Assembly: GCA_035510855.1 (NCBI GenBank)
Contig: DATKGG010000069.1
Span: 18,020-82,019, forward strand
Source: Palsa-459 sp035510855
GTDB taxonomy: Bacteria; Actinomycetota; Acidimicrobiia; Acidimicrobiales; RAAP-2
DNA: 64,000 bases
Reading direction: 5' to 3'
Shown here: positions 1-8,224 of the stretch, piece by piece
How the letters are laid out: the number at the start of each line of letters is the position of its first letter
Numbering within the stretch: the first letter of the stretch is position 1
The notes under the pieces: generated by a model
What the model was told of the DNA's origin: nothing
Seen by the model: the letters and a program-made list of their open reading frames with translations, nothing else
Database searches by the model: none
Position numbers and translations under genes: made by a program

Positions 1-510
1 GAGCGTGAACCGCGGTAGGTCGAGTCGGAGCGAGCGCGCCGTCGGACCCTTGCCGAGCATGACGTCGAGCTGGCCCTCTTCCATCGCCGGATAGAGGACC
101 TCTTCGACGACCCTCGCGAGCCGGTGGATCTCGTCGATGAACAGCACGTCGCCCTCTTGGAGGTCGGTCAGGGTCGCGGCGAGGTCGCCCGCTCGGGCGA
201 GCACGGGACCCGACGTGATGCGCAGCCCCACGCCCATCTCTTGGGCGACGATGCTTGCGAGTGTGGTCTTGCCGAGCCCCGGCGGCCCGGCGAACAAGAT
301 GTGATCGACGGGGTGCGAGCGCCGCCGGGCCGCTTCGAGCACGATGGAGAGGTGCTCGACCAGGTCGGGCTGCCCGACGAACTCCGCGAGCGTCCGCGGC
401 CGTAGGCCAGACTCGTCGGCCTCGTCGTGCGGCACGAGAGCGGGATCGACGTCGCGATCGGCCGCGGCGGCGTCCCCCACGTCCAAGAGCTCCTTGCGAG
501 CGGCGCTCAT
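1..510 (-). CDS. ruvB: RuvB Holliday junction helicase (3' part cut off by window edge)
   Basis: AAA+ motor of the RuvAB complex, which drives branch migration of Holliday junctions during recombinational repair. The visible 170 N-terminal residues begin at the ATG at 510. They contain the Walker A motif GPPGLGKTT at residues 75-83 and a Walker B/DEIHR segment near residue 127. About half the protein, including the winged-helix domain, lies outside the window. The start overlaps the ruvA stop as ATGA, so ruvC-ruvA-ruvB is one translationally coupled operon. The N-terminus is somewhat long and acidic before the core (about 35 residues). Confidence 0.96.
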   Translation of the reverse strand, partial: MSAARKELLDVGDAAAADRDVDPALVPHDEADESGLRPRTLAEFVGQPDLVEHLSIVLEAARRRSHPVDHILFAGPPGLGKTTLASIVAQEMGVGLRITSGPVLARAGDLAATLTDLQEGDVLFIDEIHRLARVVEEVLYPAMEEGQLDVMLGKGPTARSLRLDLPRFTL

Positions 511-1085
511 CGTCTCGACAGGACGCGCAGCGCCTGGCGCAGCGCGTCCTCGACGTTCGCGGTCTCGTCCAGCTGGTCGATGGCTCGCCGCACCTCCTCG
601 CTCGTGTAGCCGAGCTCGCCCAGCGCACCGCGGACCTCGGCGCTGACCGACGGTGTCGCGTCCTGCGCAACGGTCGCGGACTCGGGCACGAGTCGCCCGC
701 GCAGCTCGAGCAAGAGCCGCGCTGCAGTCTTCCGGCCGACCCCGGGGACCGCGCACAGCGCGTCGAGGTCGTCGGACGCGAGCGCGCGGGCGAGGGCCTC
801 TGGTCCGAGCGCGCCCATGATCGACTGGGCGAGCGTCGGGCCTACGCCGGGTGCGGCAAGCAGGGCCTCGAAGCAGTCACGCTCCCGCGCGGTCAAGAAC
901 CCGTAGAGCACGATCGCGTCCTCGCGCACGTGGGTGTGGACCGCGAGCTCGACCTCGCCGCTCGCGGTCGGCGACGTCGCGGCCGGGCCGGTCAATGCGA
1001 CGCGGTAGCCGACGCCATTCACGTCCACGATCGAGGTGCCGTCGGCAAGCCGTGCGGTCAGCTGGCCGCGCAGCGAGCCGATCAC
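507..1085 (-). CDS. ruvA: RuvA Holliday junction DNA-binding subunit
   Basis: Tetrameric Holliday-junction binding protein that recruits RuvB. The 192-residue product starts at a GTG (1085) and reads VIGSLRGQL, the usual RuvA N-terminus (OB fold). The open frame runs further upstream, but that part is unlike RuvA and overlaps ruvC, so I rejected it. Helix-hairpin-helix segments (LLAAPGVGPTLAQ, LCAVPGVGRKTAARL) lie mid-protein, and a three-helix C-terminal domain that contacts RuvB follows. GTGA overlap with ruvC upstream and ATGA overlap with ruvB downstream. Confidence 0.96.
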   Translation of the reverse strand: MIGSLRGQLTARLADGTSIVDVNGVGYRVALTGPAATSPTASGEVELAVHTHVREDAIVLYGFLTARERDCFEALLAAPGVGPTLAQSIMGALGPEALARALASDDLDALCAVPGVGRKTAARLLLELRGRLVPESATVAQDATPSVSAEVRGALGELGYTSEEVRRAIDQLDETANVEDALRQALRVLSRR

Positions 1086-1588
1086 GAGGGCAGCTCGGCG
1101 AGGCGGACGGCTCGGCGCATCGAGGCACCCACGAGGTGGCACATCGCGAGCGCCAGGGCGTCGGCGGCGTCCGGCGGCGGGGTCGTGGTGAGCCCGAGCT
1201 GGCGGGTCACCATCGCCTGGACCTGGGACTTGGTGGCCGAGCCGTAGCCGACGACGGCCAGCTTCACCTCATTCGAGGTGTACTGGGCCACCTCGCAGCC
1301 GTGCGTCGCGGCGCACGACAGCGCGACGCCGCTCGCCTGGGCGACGCCGATCGCGGTCTTCGCGTTGGTCTGGAAGAACACGCGCTCGACGACGACGACG
1401 GCGGGGTCGTACTGGGCGAGCAGCTCGCGCATTGACTGGGCGAGCTCGCTGAGCCGGCGATCGACCGACGCGGCGGGGTCGGTCTCGATCGTGCCGGCCG
1501 CGCTCGCCGTGAACGTGCCGGCCGCGTCGCGGGCGAGAAGGCCGTACCCGCACCGCGTGAGCCCGGGATCGATCCCGAGTACGAACAT
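1082..1588 (-). CDS. ruvC: RuvC Holliday junction resolvase
   Basis: Endonuclease that cuts Holliday junctions after RuvAB branch migration. The 168-residue product starts at the ATG at 1588 with MFVLGIDPGLTRCGYG; the aspartate in GIDPG is the first catalytic acid of the RNase H-like fold. VVVVERVFF carries the second acid and DAADALALAMCH near the C-terminus the last pair. The start fits the family length (about 170) and lies 7 nt after a TACAGT box, so the operon may be transcribed as a leaderless mRNA. First gene of ruvCAB. Confidence 0.96.
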   Translation of the reverse strand: MFVLGIDPGLTRCGYGLLARDAAGTFTASAAGTIETDPAASVDRRLSELAQSMRELLAQYDPAVVVVERVFFQTNAKTAIGVAQASGVALSCAATHGCEVAQYTSNEVKLAVVGYGSATKSQVQAMVTRQLGLTTTPPPDAADALALAMCHLVGASMRRAVRLAELPS

Positions 1589-1595
1589 GTGTTCG

Positions 1596-1601
1596 ACTGT
1601 A
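1596..1601 (-). promoter_or_regulatory. Candidate -10 box (TACAGT) of ruvCAB
   Basis: TACAGT on the minus strand, 7 nt upstream of the ruvC ATG. This spacing would put the transcript start at or next to the start codon (leaderless). No clear -35 is visible. One of eleven such boxes in this window. Confidence 0.45.
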
Positions 1602-1628
1602 GTGGACCGGCCGGTCCCGGCCCGCGAC

Positions 1629-2378
1629 CTAGCCGTCGTAGGCGGTGAGCACGGACTCGGGGACGTCGAAGTTGGCGTGGACGCTCTGGACGTCGTCATG
1701 GTCGTCGATGGCGTCCATCATCCGCAGCACCCGCTTGGCGTCGGCGTCGTCGGTGATCTCGACGGTCGAGCTCGCCACCATGGTGAGCTCGGCGTTGCGA
1801 ACCGAGACGCCCTGGGCCTCCAGGGAGTCGCGCACCGAGGCCAGATCCCCCGGCGCGGTCGTGATCGAGAAGCCGTCGTCGTCGCTCTCGAGGTCCTCTG
1901 CGCCGGCCTCCATCGCCAGCTCCATGAGGCGGTCCTCGTCGATCGTCGCGGCGACCTCGATCGCGCCCTTGCGCTCGAACTGCCACGCGACCGCCCCGGG
2001 CTCGGCCATCGACCCGCCGCTGCGGGTGAACAGGCTGCGCATCTCGGATCCCGTGCGGTTGCGGTTGTCCGTCAGGCACTCGACGAGCACCGCGACACCC
2101 CCGGGGCCGTAGCCCTCATAGGTCACCGCCTCGTAACGGACCCCCTCGAGCTCGCCAGTGCCGCGCTTGATGGCGCGCTCGATGGTGTCGATCGGCACCG
2201 AGCCGTCACGGGCCTTTTGGAACATCGTGCGCAGCGCCGCGTTCGCGTTCATGTCGGCGCCGCCTTCGCGGGCAGCCACCTCGACCTGCCGGATGAGCTT
2301 GGCGAACAGCTTCGCCCTGGCCTTGTCCTGGGCACCCTTGCGATGCTTGGTGGTCGCCCACTTTGAGTGGCCCGACAT
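1629..2378 (-). CDS. yebC: YebC/TACO1-family protein (transcription or translation regulator)
   Basis: Member of the YebC/PmpR family, described variously as transcriptional regulators and as ribosome-associated factors that help translation of proline stretches. The 249-residue product starts MSGHSKWATTKHRKG, the family signature, at the ATG at 2378, behind a GGGGAGGGCGAG ribosome site. The TYEGYGPGGVAV and DNRNRT segments are also typical. It lies 31 nt after pdxT and 40 nt before ruvC on the same strand, the same pdxT-yebC-ruvC order as in mycobacteria. Confidence 0.95.
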   Translation of the reverse strand: MSGHSKWATTKHRKGAQDKARAKLFAKLIRQVEVAAREGGADMNANAALRTMFQKARDGSVPIDTIERAIKRGTGELEGVRYEAVTYEGYGPGGVAVLVECLTDNRNRTGSEMRSLFTRSGGSMAEPGAVAWQFERKGAIEVAATIDEDRLMELAMEAGAEDLESDDDGFSITTAPGDLASVRDSLEAQGVSVRNAELTMVASSTVEITDDADAKRVLRMMDAIDDHDDVQSVHANFDVPESVLTAYDG

Positions 2379-2409
2379 CTCGCCCTCCCCGACGTCGCGA
2401 CGAACGATC

Positions 2410-3015
2410 CTAGTTCTGCACGGAGGCCGAGCTGCTCGACGAGGCCAGGTCCACGAACAGCGCGTGCACCGTTCGGTCGGCCGTGAGCTCTGGGTGGAAC
2501 GAGGCGCCGAGCACCGAGCCCTGGCGCACGAGGACCGGGTGCGGGCCGTCGCCCACGTCGATCGTCGCAAGCACCTCGACGCCGTCGCCGACCTCGGTGA
2601 TCCGGGGCGCGCGGATGAACACCGTGGGCACCCGCACGCCGCCCGCGAGCTCGCTCGACGACTCGAACGACGAGATCTGGCGCCCGTAGCCGTTGCGAAG
2701 GACCGTCACGTCGAGGAGCCCGAGCGCGGGCTGGTCGGGGCGCCCGTCTGCGATCGACGAGGCGAGCAGGACGAGGCCCGCGCAGGTGCCGAACGCCGGC
2801 ATCCCTGCGCGCAGGCGCGACTCGAGCGGGCCCAAGAGCCCCGAGGTCACGAGCAGGTGCGCGATCGCGGTCGACTCGCCGCCCGGCAGCACGATGGCGT
2901 CGACGCCGTCGAGCTCGGTGACAGATCGGACCGGCGTCGAGGCGACACCGAGGTCCGCGAGCGCTGCCCGATGCTCAGAGACGTCGCCTTGGAGGGCGAG
3001 CACGCCGACACGCAC
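2410..3015 (-). CDS. pdxT: PdxT, glutaminase subunit of pyridoxal 5'-phosphate synthase
   Basis: Class I glutamine amidotransferase that supplies ammonia to PdxS for DXP-independent vitamin B6 synthesis. The 201-residue product starts MRVGVLALQGDVSEHRA. It has the oxyanion segment LPGGESTAIAHLL, the nucleophile Cys in FGTCAGLVLLA, and a C-terminal His-Glu pair in ASFHPELT. It begins 2 nt after the pdxS stop, so the two subunits are co-translated. Confidence 0.96.
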   Translation of the reverse strand: MRVGVLALQGDVSEHRAALADLGVASTPVRSVTELDGVDAIVLPGGESTAIAHLLVTSGLLGPLESRLRAGMPAFGTCAGLVLLASSIADGRPDQPALGLLDVTVLRNGYGRQISSFESSSELAGGVRVPTVFIRAPRITEVGDGVEVLATIDVGDGPHPVLVRQGSVLGASFHPELTADRTVHALFVDLASSSSSASVQN

Positions 3016-3017
3016 GG

Positions 3018-3914
3018 CTACCAGCCGCGGTCGGCCAGGCGCTCGTTCAGCGTGGAGATCTCGTCGCCGCGCATGGCAGGCCCGAGACCCGTCGAGATCT
3101 TGGCAACTAGGTCGGCGTCGTCGAAGTGCGTGGTCGCCTCCACGATCGCCCGCGCCATGCGCTCGGGGTCCGAGCTCTTGAAGATGCCCGAGCCGACGAA
3201 GACGGCCTCGGCGCCGAGCTGGCGGACGAGCGCGGCGTCCGCGGGCGTCGCGATGCCGCCAGCGCAGAACAAGGGGACCGGAAGCTTCCCGGTCGACGCG
3301 ACCTCGGCCACCAAGGCAAGCGGCGCCTGGAGGTCCTTGGCCGCCGCGTAGCGCTCGGCGTCGCCCAGCGTCGTGAGCCGGCGGATCTCACTGAGGATGG
3401 TCCTGAGGTGCCGGACGGCCTCGACGATGTTGCCCGTCCCCGCCTCGCCCTTCGAGCGAATCATGCACGCGCCCTCGTCGATGCGCCGCAGCGCCTCGCC
3501 GAGGGAGGTCGCGCCGCACACGAACGGCACCGTGAAGGCCCACTTGTCGATGTGGTGCGCCTCGTCGGCGGGGGTCAGGACCTCGGACTCGTCCACGTAG
3601 TCGACGCGGAGCGCCTGGAGGATCTGGGCCTCGGCGAAGTGGCCGATCCGGGCCTTGGCCATCACCGGGATCGTGACGACCTCTTGGATCCCCTTGATCA
3701 TCTCGGGGTCGCTCATGCGGGCAACGCCGCCGTCGCGGCGGATGTCGGCAGGGACGCGCTCGAGCGCCATCACCGCGACGGCTCCCGCGTCCTCGGCGAT
3801 CTTTGCCTGCGCGGGGGTGACGACGTCCATGATCACGCCGCCGCGAAGCATGTCGGCGAGGCCGCGCTTCACGTTCGTCGTCCCGTAGCTGCGCTCGTCG
3901 ACTAGGTCCGCCAT
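3018..3914 (-). CDS. pdxS: PdxS, synthase subunit of pyridoxal 5'-phosphate synthase
   Basis: TIM-barrel enzyme that builds PLP from ribose 5-phosphate, glyceraldehyde 3-phosphate and ammonia. 298 residues, family length. VKRGLADMLRGGVIMDVV near residue 16 is the N-terminal signature. The Schiff-base lysine lies in IPVMAKARIGHF, and a second one in CMIRSKGEAGTGNI. GGIATPADAALV forms the phosphate site. First gene of pdxST-yebC, with its own TAGGCT box 6 nt before the ATG, so it is probably independent of the upstream M48-like gene. Confidence 0.97.
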   Translation of the reverse strand: MADLVDERSYGTTNVKRGLADMLRGGVIMDVVTPAQAKIAEDAGAVAVMALERVPADIRRDGGVARMSDPEMIKGIQEVVTIPVMAKARIGHFAEAQILQALRVDYVDESEVLTPADEAHHIDKWAFTVPFVCGATSLGEALRRIDEGACMIRSKGEAGTGNIVEAVRHLRTILSEIRRLTTLGDAERYAAAKDLQAPLALVAEVASTGKLPVPLFCAGGIATPADAALVRQLGAEAVFVGSGIFKSSDPERMARAIVEATTHFDDADLVAKISTGLGPAMRGDEISTLNERLADRGW

Positions 3915-3920
3915 GACCCA

Positions 3921-3926
3921 AGCCTA
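3921..3926 (-). promoter_or_regulatory. Candidate -10 box (TAGGCT) of pdxS
   Basis: TAGGCT on the minus strand exactly 6 nt upstream of the pdxS ATG (3914), inside the short gap after the M48-like gene. It fits the TAnnnT-N6-start pattern of this window and would give a leaderless pdxST mRNA. Confidence 0.45.
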
Positions 3927-3937
3927 CCGGGGAGACC

Positions 3938-4747
3938 TCACCATTCCGCGAGCACTTGGGCACGGACGGCGGGCGCGTCCAGCTCGCCGATGTCGTTGCT
4001 CGGGTCGCCGGGCAAGGGGTCGAACCACAACCACCGGGTCCGAGCGAAGTGCTCGGTGGCGAAGTACGAGCCGGCGACTGGCGGCGGCTGCGCGATGCAC
4101 CGGTCGAGGACCGCGGCGATCCCGACGGGGAAGCGCACCGACACGGCTGCCACCTCGTCGGCGCGGAGCAGCCGGCCCCGGCCCGCGAGTCGGTGGCGGA
4201 TCACGTCGTTGCCGAGCACGCCCGGCAGGGTCGCCGCCAGCGTTCCGCGGCGAACGTCGTCCAGGCGCAGGTGCGCGAGCCCATGTGCGAGGACGCCCTC
4301 GAGCTCAATCAGGTCGAGCTTGCCGATCAGCCCGGTGGTGGCGACCATGGCCGCGCCGCTCGAGGTGGCGACCATCGCGAGGTTGACCCGATCGTCGTCG
4401 AGCACGAACAGCGGGGGGTGCGAGACACCGAAGGTGGCGCAGAGTCCAGCGACGAGGTTCTCGAGGCGCGGCTGGGCGCCGTCGGCGACGCGGTGCGCGC
4501 CGAGCAGCCGCTCGACGTTCGCCGGTGCACTGAGGATGCCCGCGGCAACGACGAGCCCGCCAAGCACGAGGCTCGCAGCCACGATCACGAGGCCGAGACG
4601 AAGCGCCCCGGCGGCCGCGAGTCCCGCGCCGCACACCGCGCCGATGGCCACGATGAAGGCGAGCGGGATCAACGGGACGAGGAACGCGACGCGACGGTTC
4701 CGCGCGCGCTCCTCGCTCGTCACGTCGTATCTCGGCGGCAGGGTCAC
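3938..4747 (-). CDS. M48 (HtpX-like) membrane protein lacking the catalytic glutamate
   Basis: Looks like a membrane-anchored zinc metallopeptidase of family M48, but the active site is broken. Two hydrophobic segments (about residues 20-46 and 49-72) precede a domain with HtpX-like text such as NLAMVATSSGAAMVATTGLI. The expected HExxH is HGLAH at residues 155-159, with Gly for the general-base Glu. The later E-x-x-A-D metal-ligand motif reads LLRAD, so that Glu also seems lost. The GTG at 4747 gives 269 residues; earlier in-frame starts would run into pimA. It sits between pimA and pdxS. A scaffold or regulatory pseudo-protease is my inference. Confidence 0.75.
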   Translation of the reverse strand: MTLPPRYDVTSEERARNRRVAFLVPLIPLAFIVAIGAVCGAGLAAAGALRLGLVIVAASLVLGGLVVAAGILSAPANVERLLGAHRVADGAQPRLENLVAGLCATFGVSHPPLFVLDDDRVNLAMVATSSGAAMVATTGLIGKLDLIELEGVLAHGLAHLRLDDVRRGTLAATLPGVLGNDVIRHRLAGRGRLLRADEVAAVSVRFPVGIAAVLDRCIAQPPPVAGSYFATEHFARTRWLWFDPLPGDPSNDIGELDAPAVRAQVLAEW

Positions 4748-4814
4748 GGCGTCGCCACCGCGCGCGGGAGGCACGTTGCGCAGGCTACTTCCCGTCACCT
4801 GGGTTGCCCTCGCC

Positions 4815-5924
4815 TCACGCGCGCGCACTCTCGAACCGCTCGGCCGCTCGGCCGTAGCGAACGAGGTAGCGGTCGACGAGCGCTGCCATCGACCAGCCCG
4901 CGGCATGCGCCGAGGCGGCGTCAAGGCTCTCTTTCGTAGCCGGCCGCTCGAGCGCCTCTCGCAGGGCGGCAGCGAGCGCCGCGGGATCGTTGGGGGCGAC
5001 GAGCCTCGCGTGGCCCGCGGTCGCCTCGCGGTAGCCGTCGATGTCCGAGGCCACGACCGCGGTGCCCGCGGCCATCCCCTCGAGCGGCACGAGCCCAAAG
5101 CTCTCGCCGCCGAGCGAGGGCACGCACAGCACGTCGGCGCCCCGCAGGCGCGCGAACTTCTCGGCGTCGGTCACGGCTCCGAGCCACCTGATGCGCCCGT
5201 CGGACCCGTGGCGGCGCCGGAGCGACTCGGTCTGCGGCCCCTGGCCGAGCACCCAGCACTCGATCGGCAGGTCGATGCGACCGAGCGCGTCGAGCAGGAC
5301 CCCGAGGCCCTTGCGATCCTCGTGGCGTCCGACGAACACGATCGTGGGCGCGGACGTCGGGCTCGGCACCGTGGCGCGAATGGCCTCGTCGTCGATCCCA
5401 TTGAAGAGGACCTCAGGATGGATGCCCGTGGCGGCGGCGATGGTTGCCGCCGCGTAGTCGCTGACCGCGACCGCCTCGTCGAGGCCCCGCGCGAGCAGGC
5501 GGAAGACCGGCTTGCCGACCAGGTACGCGGGGCCGCCGCCGCCGCGGTGGAACGTGGCGACGATCGGACGGCGATGCGCGCGCAGCAGGCCGTACGCGGC
5601 GATCGGGGCGAACGGCTCGTGGACGTGCACCACGCCGTCTCGCAGGGTCGCGGCGATGGACGCGAACGTGCGTGACGCTCGAGGCGAGAGCGTCACGGGC
5701 GCGCGGGAGCCGTTCGCGGGCACGCCCACGACGCCGCCCACCGCGACGTGGGCGATGCCGAGTGAGCCCAGCACCTCGTCGGGCGCACCCGGCGAGCACA
5801 CGGTGACTGAGACCCCACGCGAGGTGAGCTCCCGGGCCATCGCGCGCACCTGGGTCTGGACGCCGCCGGGCACGCTCAGCGCGTAGGGGCTGACGAGCTG
5901 GACGCGCGTGATGCCCGCCGTCAC
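4815..5924 (-). CDS. pimA: GDP-mannose-dependent phosphatidylinositol mannosyltransferase (PimA-like GT4)
   Basis: Probable first mannosyltransferase of PIM synthesis, acting at the cytoplasmic face of the membrane. 369 residues from the GTG at 5924. GT-B fold: the N-terminal glycine loop is VPGGVQTQVRAMARELTSRG, the donor-binding region starts at FVGRHEDRKGLGVLLDAL, and the EX7E motif is GGESFGLVPLEGMAAG. The assignment as PimA rests mainly on the operon pgsA - acyltransferase - this gene, joined by GTGA overlaps, the same order as mycobacterial pgsA1-Rv2611c-pimA. Family GT4 alone would not fix the substrate. Confidence 0.85.
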   Translation of the reverse strand: MTAGITRVQLVSPYALSVPGGVQTQVRAMARELTSRGVSVTVCSPGAPDEVLGSLGIAHVAVGGVVGVPANGSRAPVTLSPRASRTFASIAATLRDGVVHVHEPFAPIAAYGLLRAHRRPIVATFHRGGGGPAYLVGKPVFRLLARGLDEAVAVSDYAAATIAAATGIHPEVLFNGIDDEAIRATVPSPTSAPTIVFVGRHEDRKGLGVLLDALGRIDLPIECWVLGQGPQTESLRRRHGSDGRIRWLGAVTDAEKFARLRGADVLCVPSLGGESFGLVPLEGMAAGTAVVASDIDGYREATAGHARLVAPNDPAALAAALREALERPATKESLDAASAHAAGWSMAALVDRYLVRYGRAAERFESARA

Positions 5925-6814
5925 GCGGCGCCCGGCCAGTTCGACTGGAGCACGTGCCACTGCTCGGGCGCGCGGCGGATGAGCCAGCCGAGCTCGCCTG
6001 CGACGACCCTCGTCACGCGCGCGACGTCGTCGCGGATCGTGGCCCGGCGCTCGGTGTCGATCGGCGGCCCCACGACGATGTGGTGGTCGCGTCCCGGCCC
6101 GCTGTAGACCGCGGCGCATAGCAGCGTCGCGCCGGTGCGCAGCGCGAGGAGCGCTGGTCCCGCCGGCATCGTCGTCGACGCCCCGAACAGCTCGACGTCA
6201 AGCCCGTTGTGCAGGATGTCGCGGTCGCAGAGCAGCCCGACCACCCCGCCGGCTCGCAGCACCTTGGCGACGGCGCCGCCGGCGGCGTCGTCGAGCGGCA
6301 CGACGCCAAGTCCCATCTGGACGCGCTTGGCAGCGAACCAGTCGAAGAGCTCCGGTGGCTCGAGGCGCTCGGCGACCGCGGTCATCGGCCAGCCAATGTC
6401 GGCGAGCATCATCCCGCCCCACTCCCAGCTGCCAATGTGCGGGAGGGCGATCACGACGCCACGCCCCAGCGCCACCGCCTCGCGCAGGTGCTCCTCGCCT
6501 TCTGAGAAGCAGATTCGCGCGGTGACGTCCGAGGGACGCATGGCGGGGAGCTTGGCGCCCTCTGCCCAGTAGCGGCCGTAGGCGCGCAGGCCCCTCGTCA
6601 CGTAGCGGTCGAGCACACGGGGGTCTGCCGGCTCGCGGGCGCCGCCGGCGAGCACCCGGTCGAGGTTCGCGGCGAGGTCGGATCGCCGCCACTTCGGGAG
6701 CCGCCCAAGGGCGCCAAAGACCGCCTCGAAGGCCCCGACGTCGACGCGCTCGGGAAGCCACTCGAAGAGCGTGCCGAGGGACCTGTAGAGCCAGTACCGA
6801 GCCCGCGGGCTCAC
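5921..6814 (-). CDS. PIM acyltransferase, LpxL/HtrB family (PatA-like)
   Basis: Lysophospholipid-acyltransferase-like enzyme that probably moves a fatty acid from acyl-CoA to the mannose of PIM at the inner membrane face. 297 residues from the GTG at 6814, which overlaps the pgsA stop (GTGA). The catalytic H-x4-D/E motif is HIGSWE within ALPHIGSWEWGG, followed by the GLLCDRDI and MPAGPALLALRTGATLL segments typical of the family. A much longer upstream frame exists but overlaps pgsA and is not protein-like. It is coupled on both sides to the PIM genes. Confidence 0.88.
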   Translation of the reverse strand: MSPRARYWLYRSLGTLFEWLPERVDVGAFEAVFGALGRLPKWRRSDLAANLDRVLAGGAREPADPRVLDRYVTRGLRAYGRYWAEGAKLPAMRPSDVTARICFSEGEEHLREAVALGRGVVIALPHIGSWEWGGMMLADIGWPMTAVAERLEPPELFDWFAAKRVQMGLGVVPLDDAAGGAVAKVLRAGGVVGLLCDRDILHNGLDVELFGASTTMPAGPALLALRTGATLLCAAVYSGPGRDHHIVVGPPIDTERRATIRDDVARVTRVVAGELGWLIRRAPEQWHVLQSNWPGAA

Positions 6815-7587
6815 GTCCCGGAGCGGTGCGTCCGATTCGCGCGGCGGTGCTCTCGCGCCTCGCGCCAGTCGCGAGCGCGCGTCTTTGCCTCGATGCGGAC
6901 GGTGCGCCACCGCGCGACGGCGGCGACGGTGCGGTCCTGCATCCGTGCGGCCGTCCACTCGGGACGCGGTGCCCTCGAGCGTCGCCGAGACACGGCCGGG
7001 CGGTCGGGTCGGCTGGCGGACACCCAGATGCGCTGGAAGCGGCCCACTGCGGTCAGCGTGGTGAGCGCGAACAGCATCCACAGGACGGGCACGAAGATCA
7101 CCGCCGACAGCAGGGCCACGCCGAGGAGGATCATTCGCTCGGCTCGCTCCATGAGGCCCCCTTTGGCGGGGATCCCGAGCGACTCGGCCTTCGCTCGCTG
7201 GTACGAGACGAGGAAGGTGACCGAGAGGATCGCGAAGGGCAAGAGGACGAGGCGCCCGCGGTGGTGATCGGCGAGGTACCACGACGCACCTCCGAGCAAG
7301 AGGGCGTCGGCGAGCCGGTCGGTGACTGAGTCGAAGAAGGCACCGCGGACCGACTCGGTGCCGGCGGCCTTGGCAAGCGGGCCGTCGAACAGGTCGTGGG
7401 CACCCGTGAGGATGAGCAGGCCGATGGCGAGCGGGAACATGCCCGCGCCAATGGCGACCCCCGCGCCGGTGGCCGACAGCAGCCCGGTCGCGGTGAGCAT
7501 GTCAGCGGTGAGGCCAACGCGCTGGAGCGCTCTGCCTACCGGCTGAGTGCTCCTGTCGACGGTCTTGCGGAACCGTCCGTCAAACAT
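6811..7587 (-). CDS. pgsA: Phosphatidylinositol phosphate synthase-like CDP-alcohol phosphatidyltransferase
   Basis: Membrane enzyme joining CDP-diacylglycerol to an alcohol, here probably inositol 1-phosphate, to make the lipid core of PIMs. 258 residues from the ATG at 7587, behind GGAGGGTCA. The CDP-alcohol motif is DGPLAKAAGTESVRGAFFD followed by SVTD, matching DG-x2-AR-x8-G-x3-D-x3-D with Lys for Arg. Several transmembrane stretches follow. The C-terminal 60 residues are very Arg-rich and likely cytoplasmic. First of the three coupled PIM genes. Confidence 0.9.
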   Translation of the reverse strand: MFDGRFRKTVDRSTQPVGRALQRVGLTADMLTATGLLSATGAGVAIGAGMFPLAIGLLILTGAHDLFDGPLAKAAGTESVRGAFFDSVTDRLADALLLGGASWYLADHHRGRLVLLPFAILSVTFLVSYQRAKAESLGIPAKGGLMERAERMILLGVALLSAVIFVPVLWMLFALTTLTAVGRFQRIWVSASRPDRPAVSRRRSRAPRPEWTAARMQDRTVAAVARWRTVRIEAKTRARDWREAREHRRANRTHRSGT

Positions 7588-7714
7588 TGACCCTCCCTGC
7601 CCGCCGGCTCCTTGCGCCGTGGGGCGGATCCGCGCGCGCGGTTCGACCATCGTACCGGGAGCACGCCCGCTCCAGCGGAGATGCCCAGATCAGACGTGTT
7701 GTACGCCCCAACTC

Positions 7715-8224
7715 TCAATCCAGCGCCTCATAGGCGCCTCGCAGCTTGGCGAAGGACACCGCCAAGGACTCGGGCAGCACCCGGGTCTCGGCGACCGAGG
7801 TCATGAAGTTGGTGTCGCCGCCCCACCGGGGCAGCACGTGCAGGTGCAGGTGCCCGGGGATGCCTGCGCCCGCGGCGCGCCCGAGGTTCGCGCCCAGGTT
7901 CGCGCCGTCCGGCCGGTAGGCGGCGGTCACGGCGCGCAGCGCACGGGTGGTGGCGCGCCACAGGGCGGCCGACTCGCTGTCATCGAGCTCCTCGATGCCA
8001 GCCACGTGCCGCCTGGGCAGCACGAGCACGTGGCCGGATCCGTAGGGGAACGCGTTCAGGACGACGAAGCTCGACGCGTCGCGGTCCACGACCCCGGAGG
8101 CTTCGTCCATTGGTGCCTCCGCCAGCGCGCAGAAGATGCAGCTCGAGTCGTCGGCCCCGTGCCCGGTGGTCGCCTGCTCGACGTAGCGGCGCCGCCAGCT
8201 CGCGTCTAGGCGCTCGAGCGCCAT
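7715..8224 (-). CDS. HIT-domain nucleotide hydrolase/phosphorylase
   Basis: Histidine-triad protein, likely an Ap4A phosphorylase or nucleotide phosphoramidase type enzyme. 169 residues. CIFCALAEAP near the N-terminus is a frequent metal-site start of bacterial HIT proteins. The triad is HLHLHVLPRW near residue 121. The start overlaps the thrS stop (TGATG). The thrS-HIT-pgsA order is conserved in mycobacteria (Rv2613c position). The physiological substrate is unknown. Confidence 0.92.
   Translation of the reverse strand: MALERLDASWRRRYVEQATTGHGADDSSCIFCALAEAPMDEASGVVDRDASSFVVLNAFPYGSGHVLVLPRRHVAGIEELDDSESAALWRATTRALRAVTAAYRPDGANLGANLGRAAGAGIPGHLHLHVLPRWGGDTNFMTSVAETRVLPESLAVSFAKLRGAYEALD

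Noticed and set aside
255..1247. Long plus-strand frame opposite ruvBA
   Set aside because: Antisense shadow of ruvB, ruvA and ruvC, which have clear family signatures.
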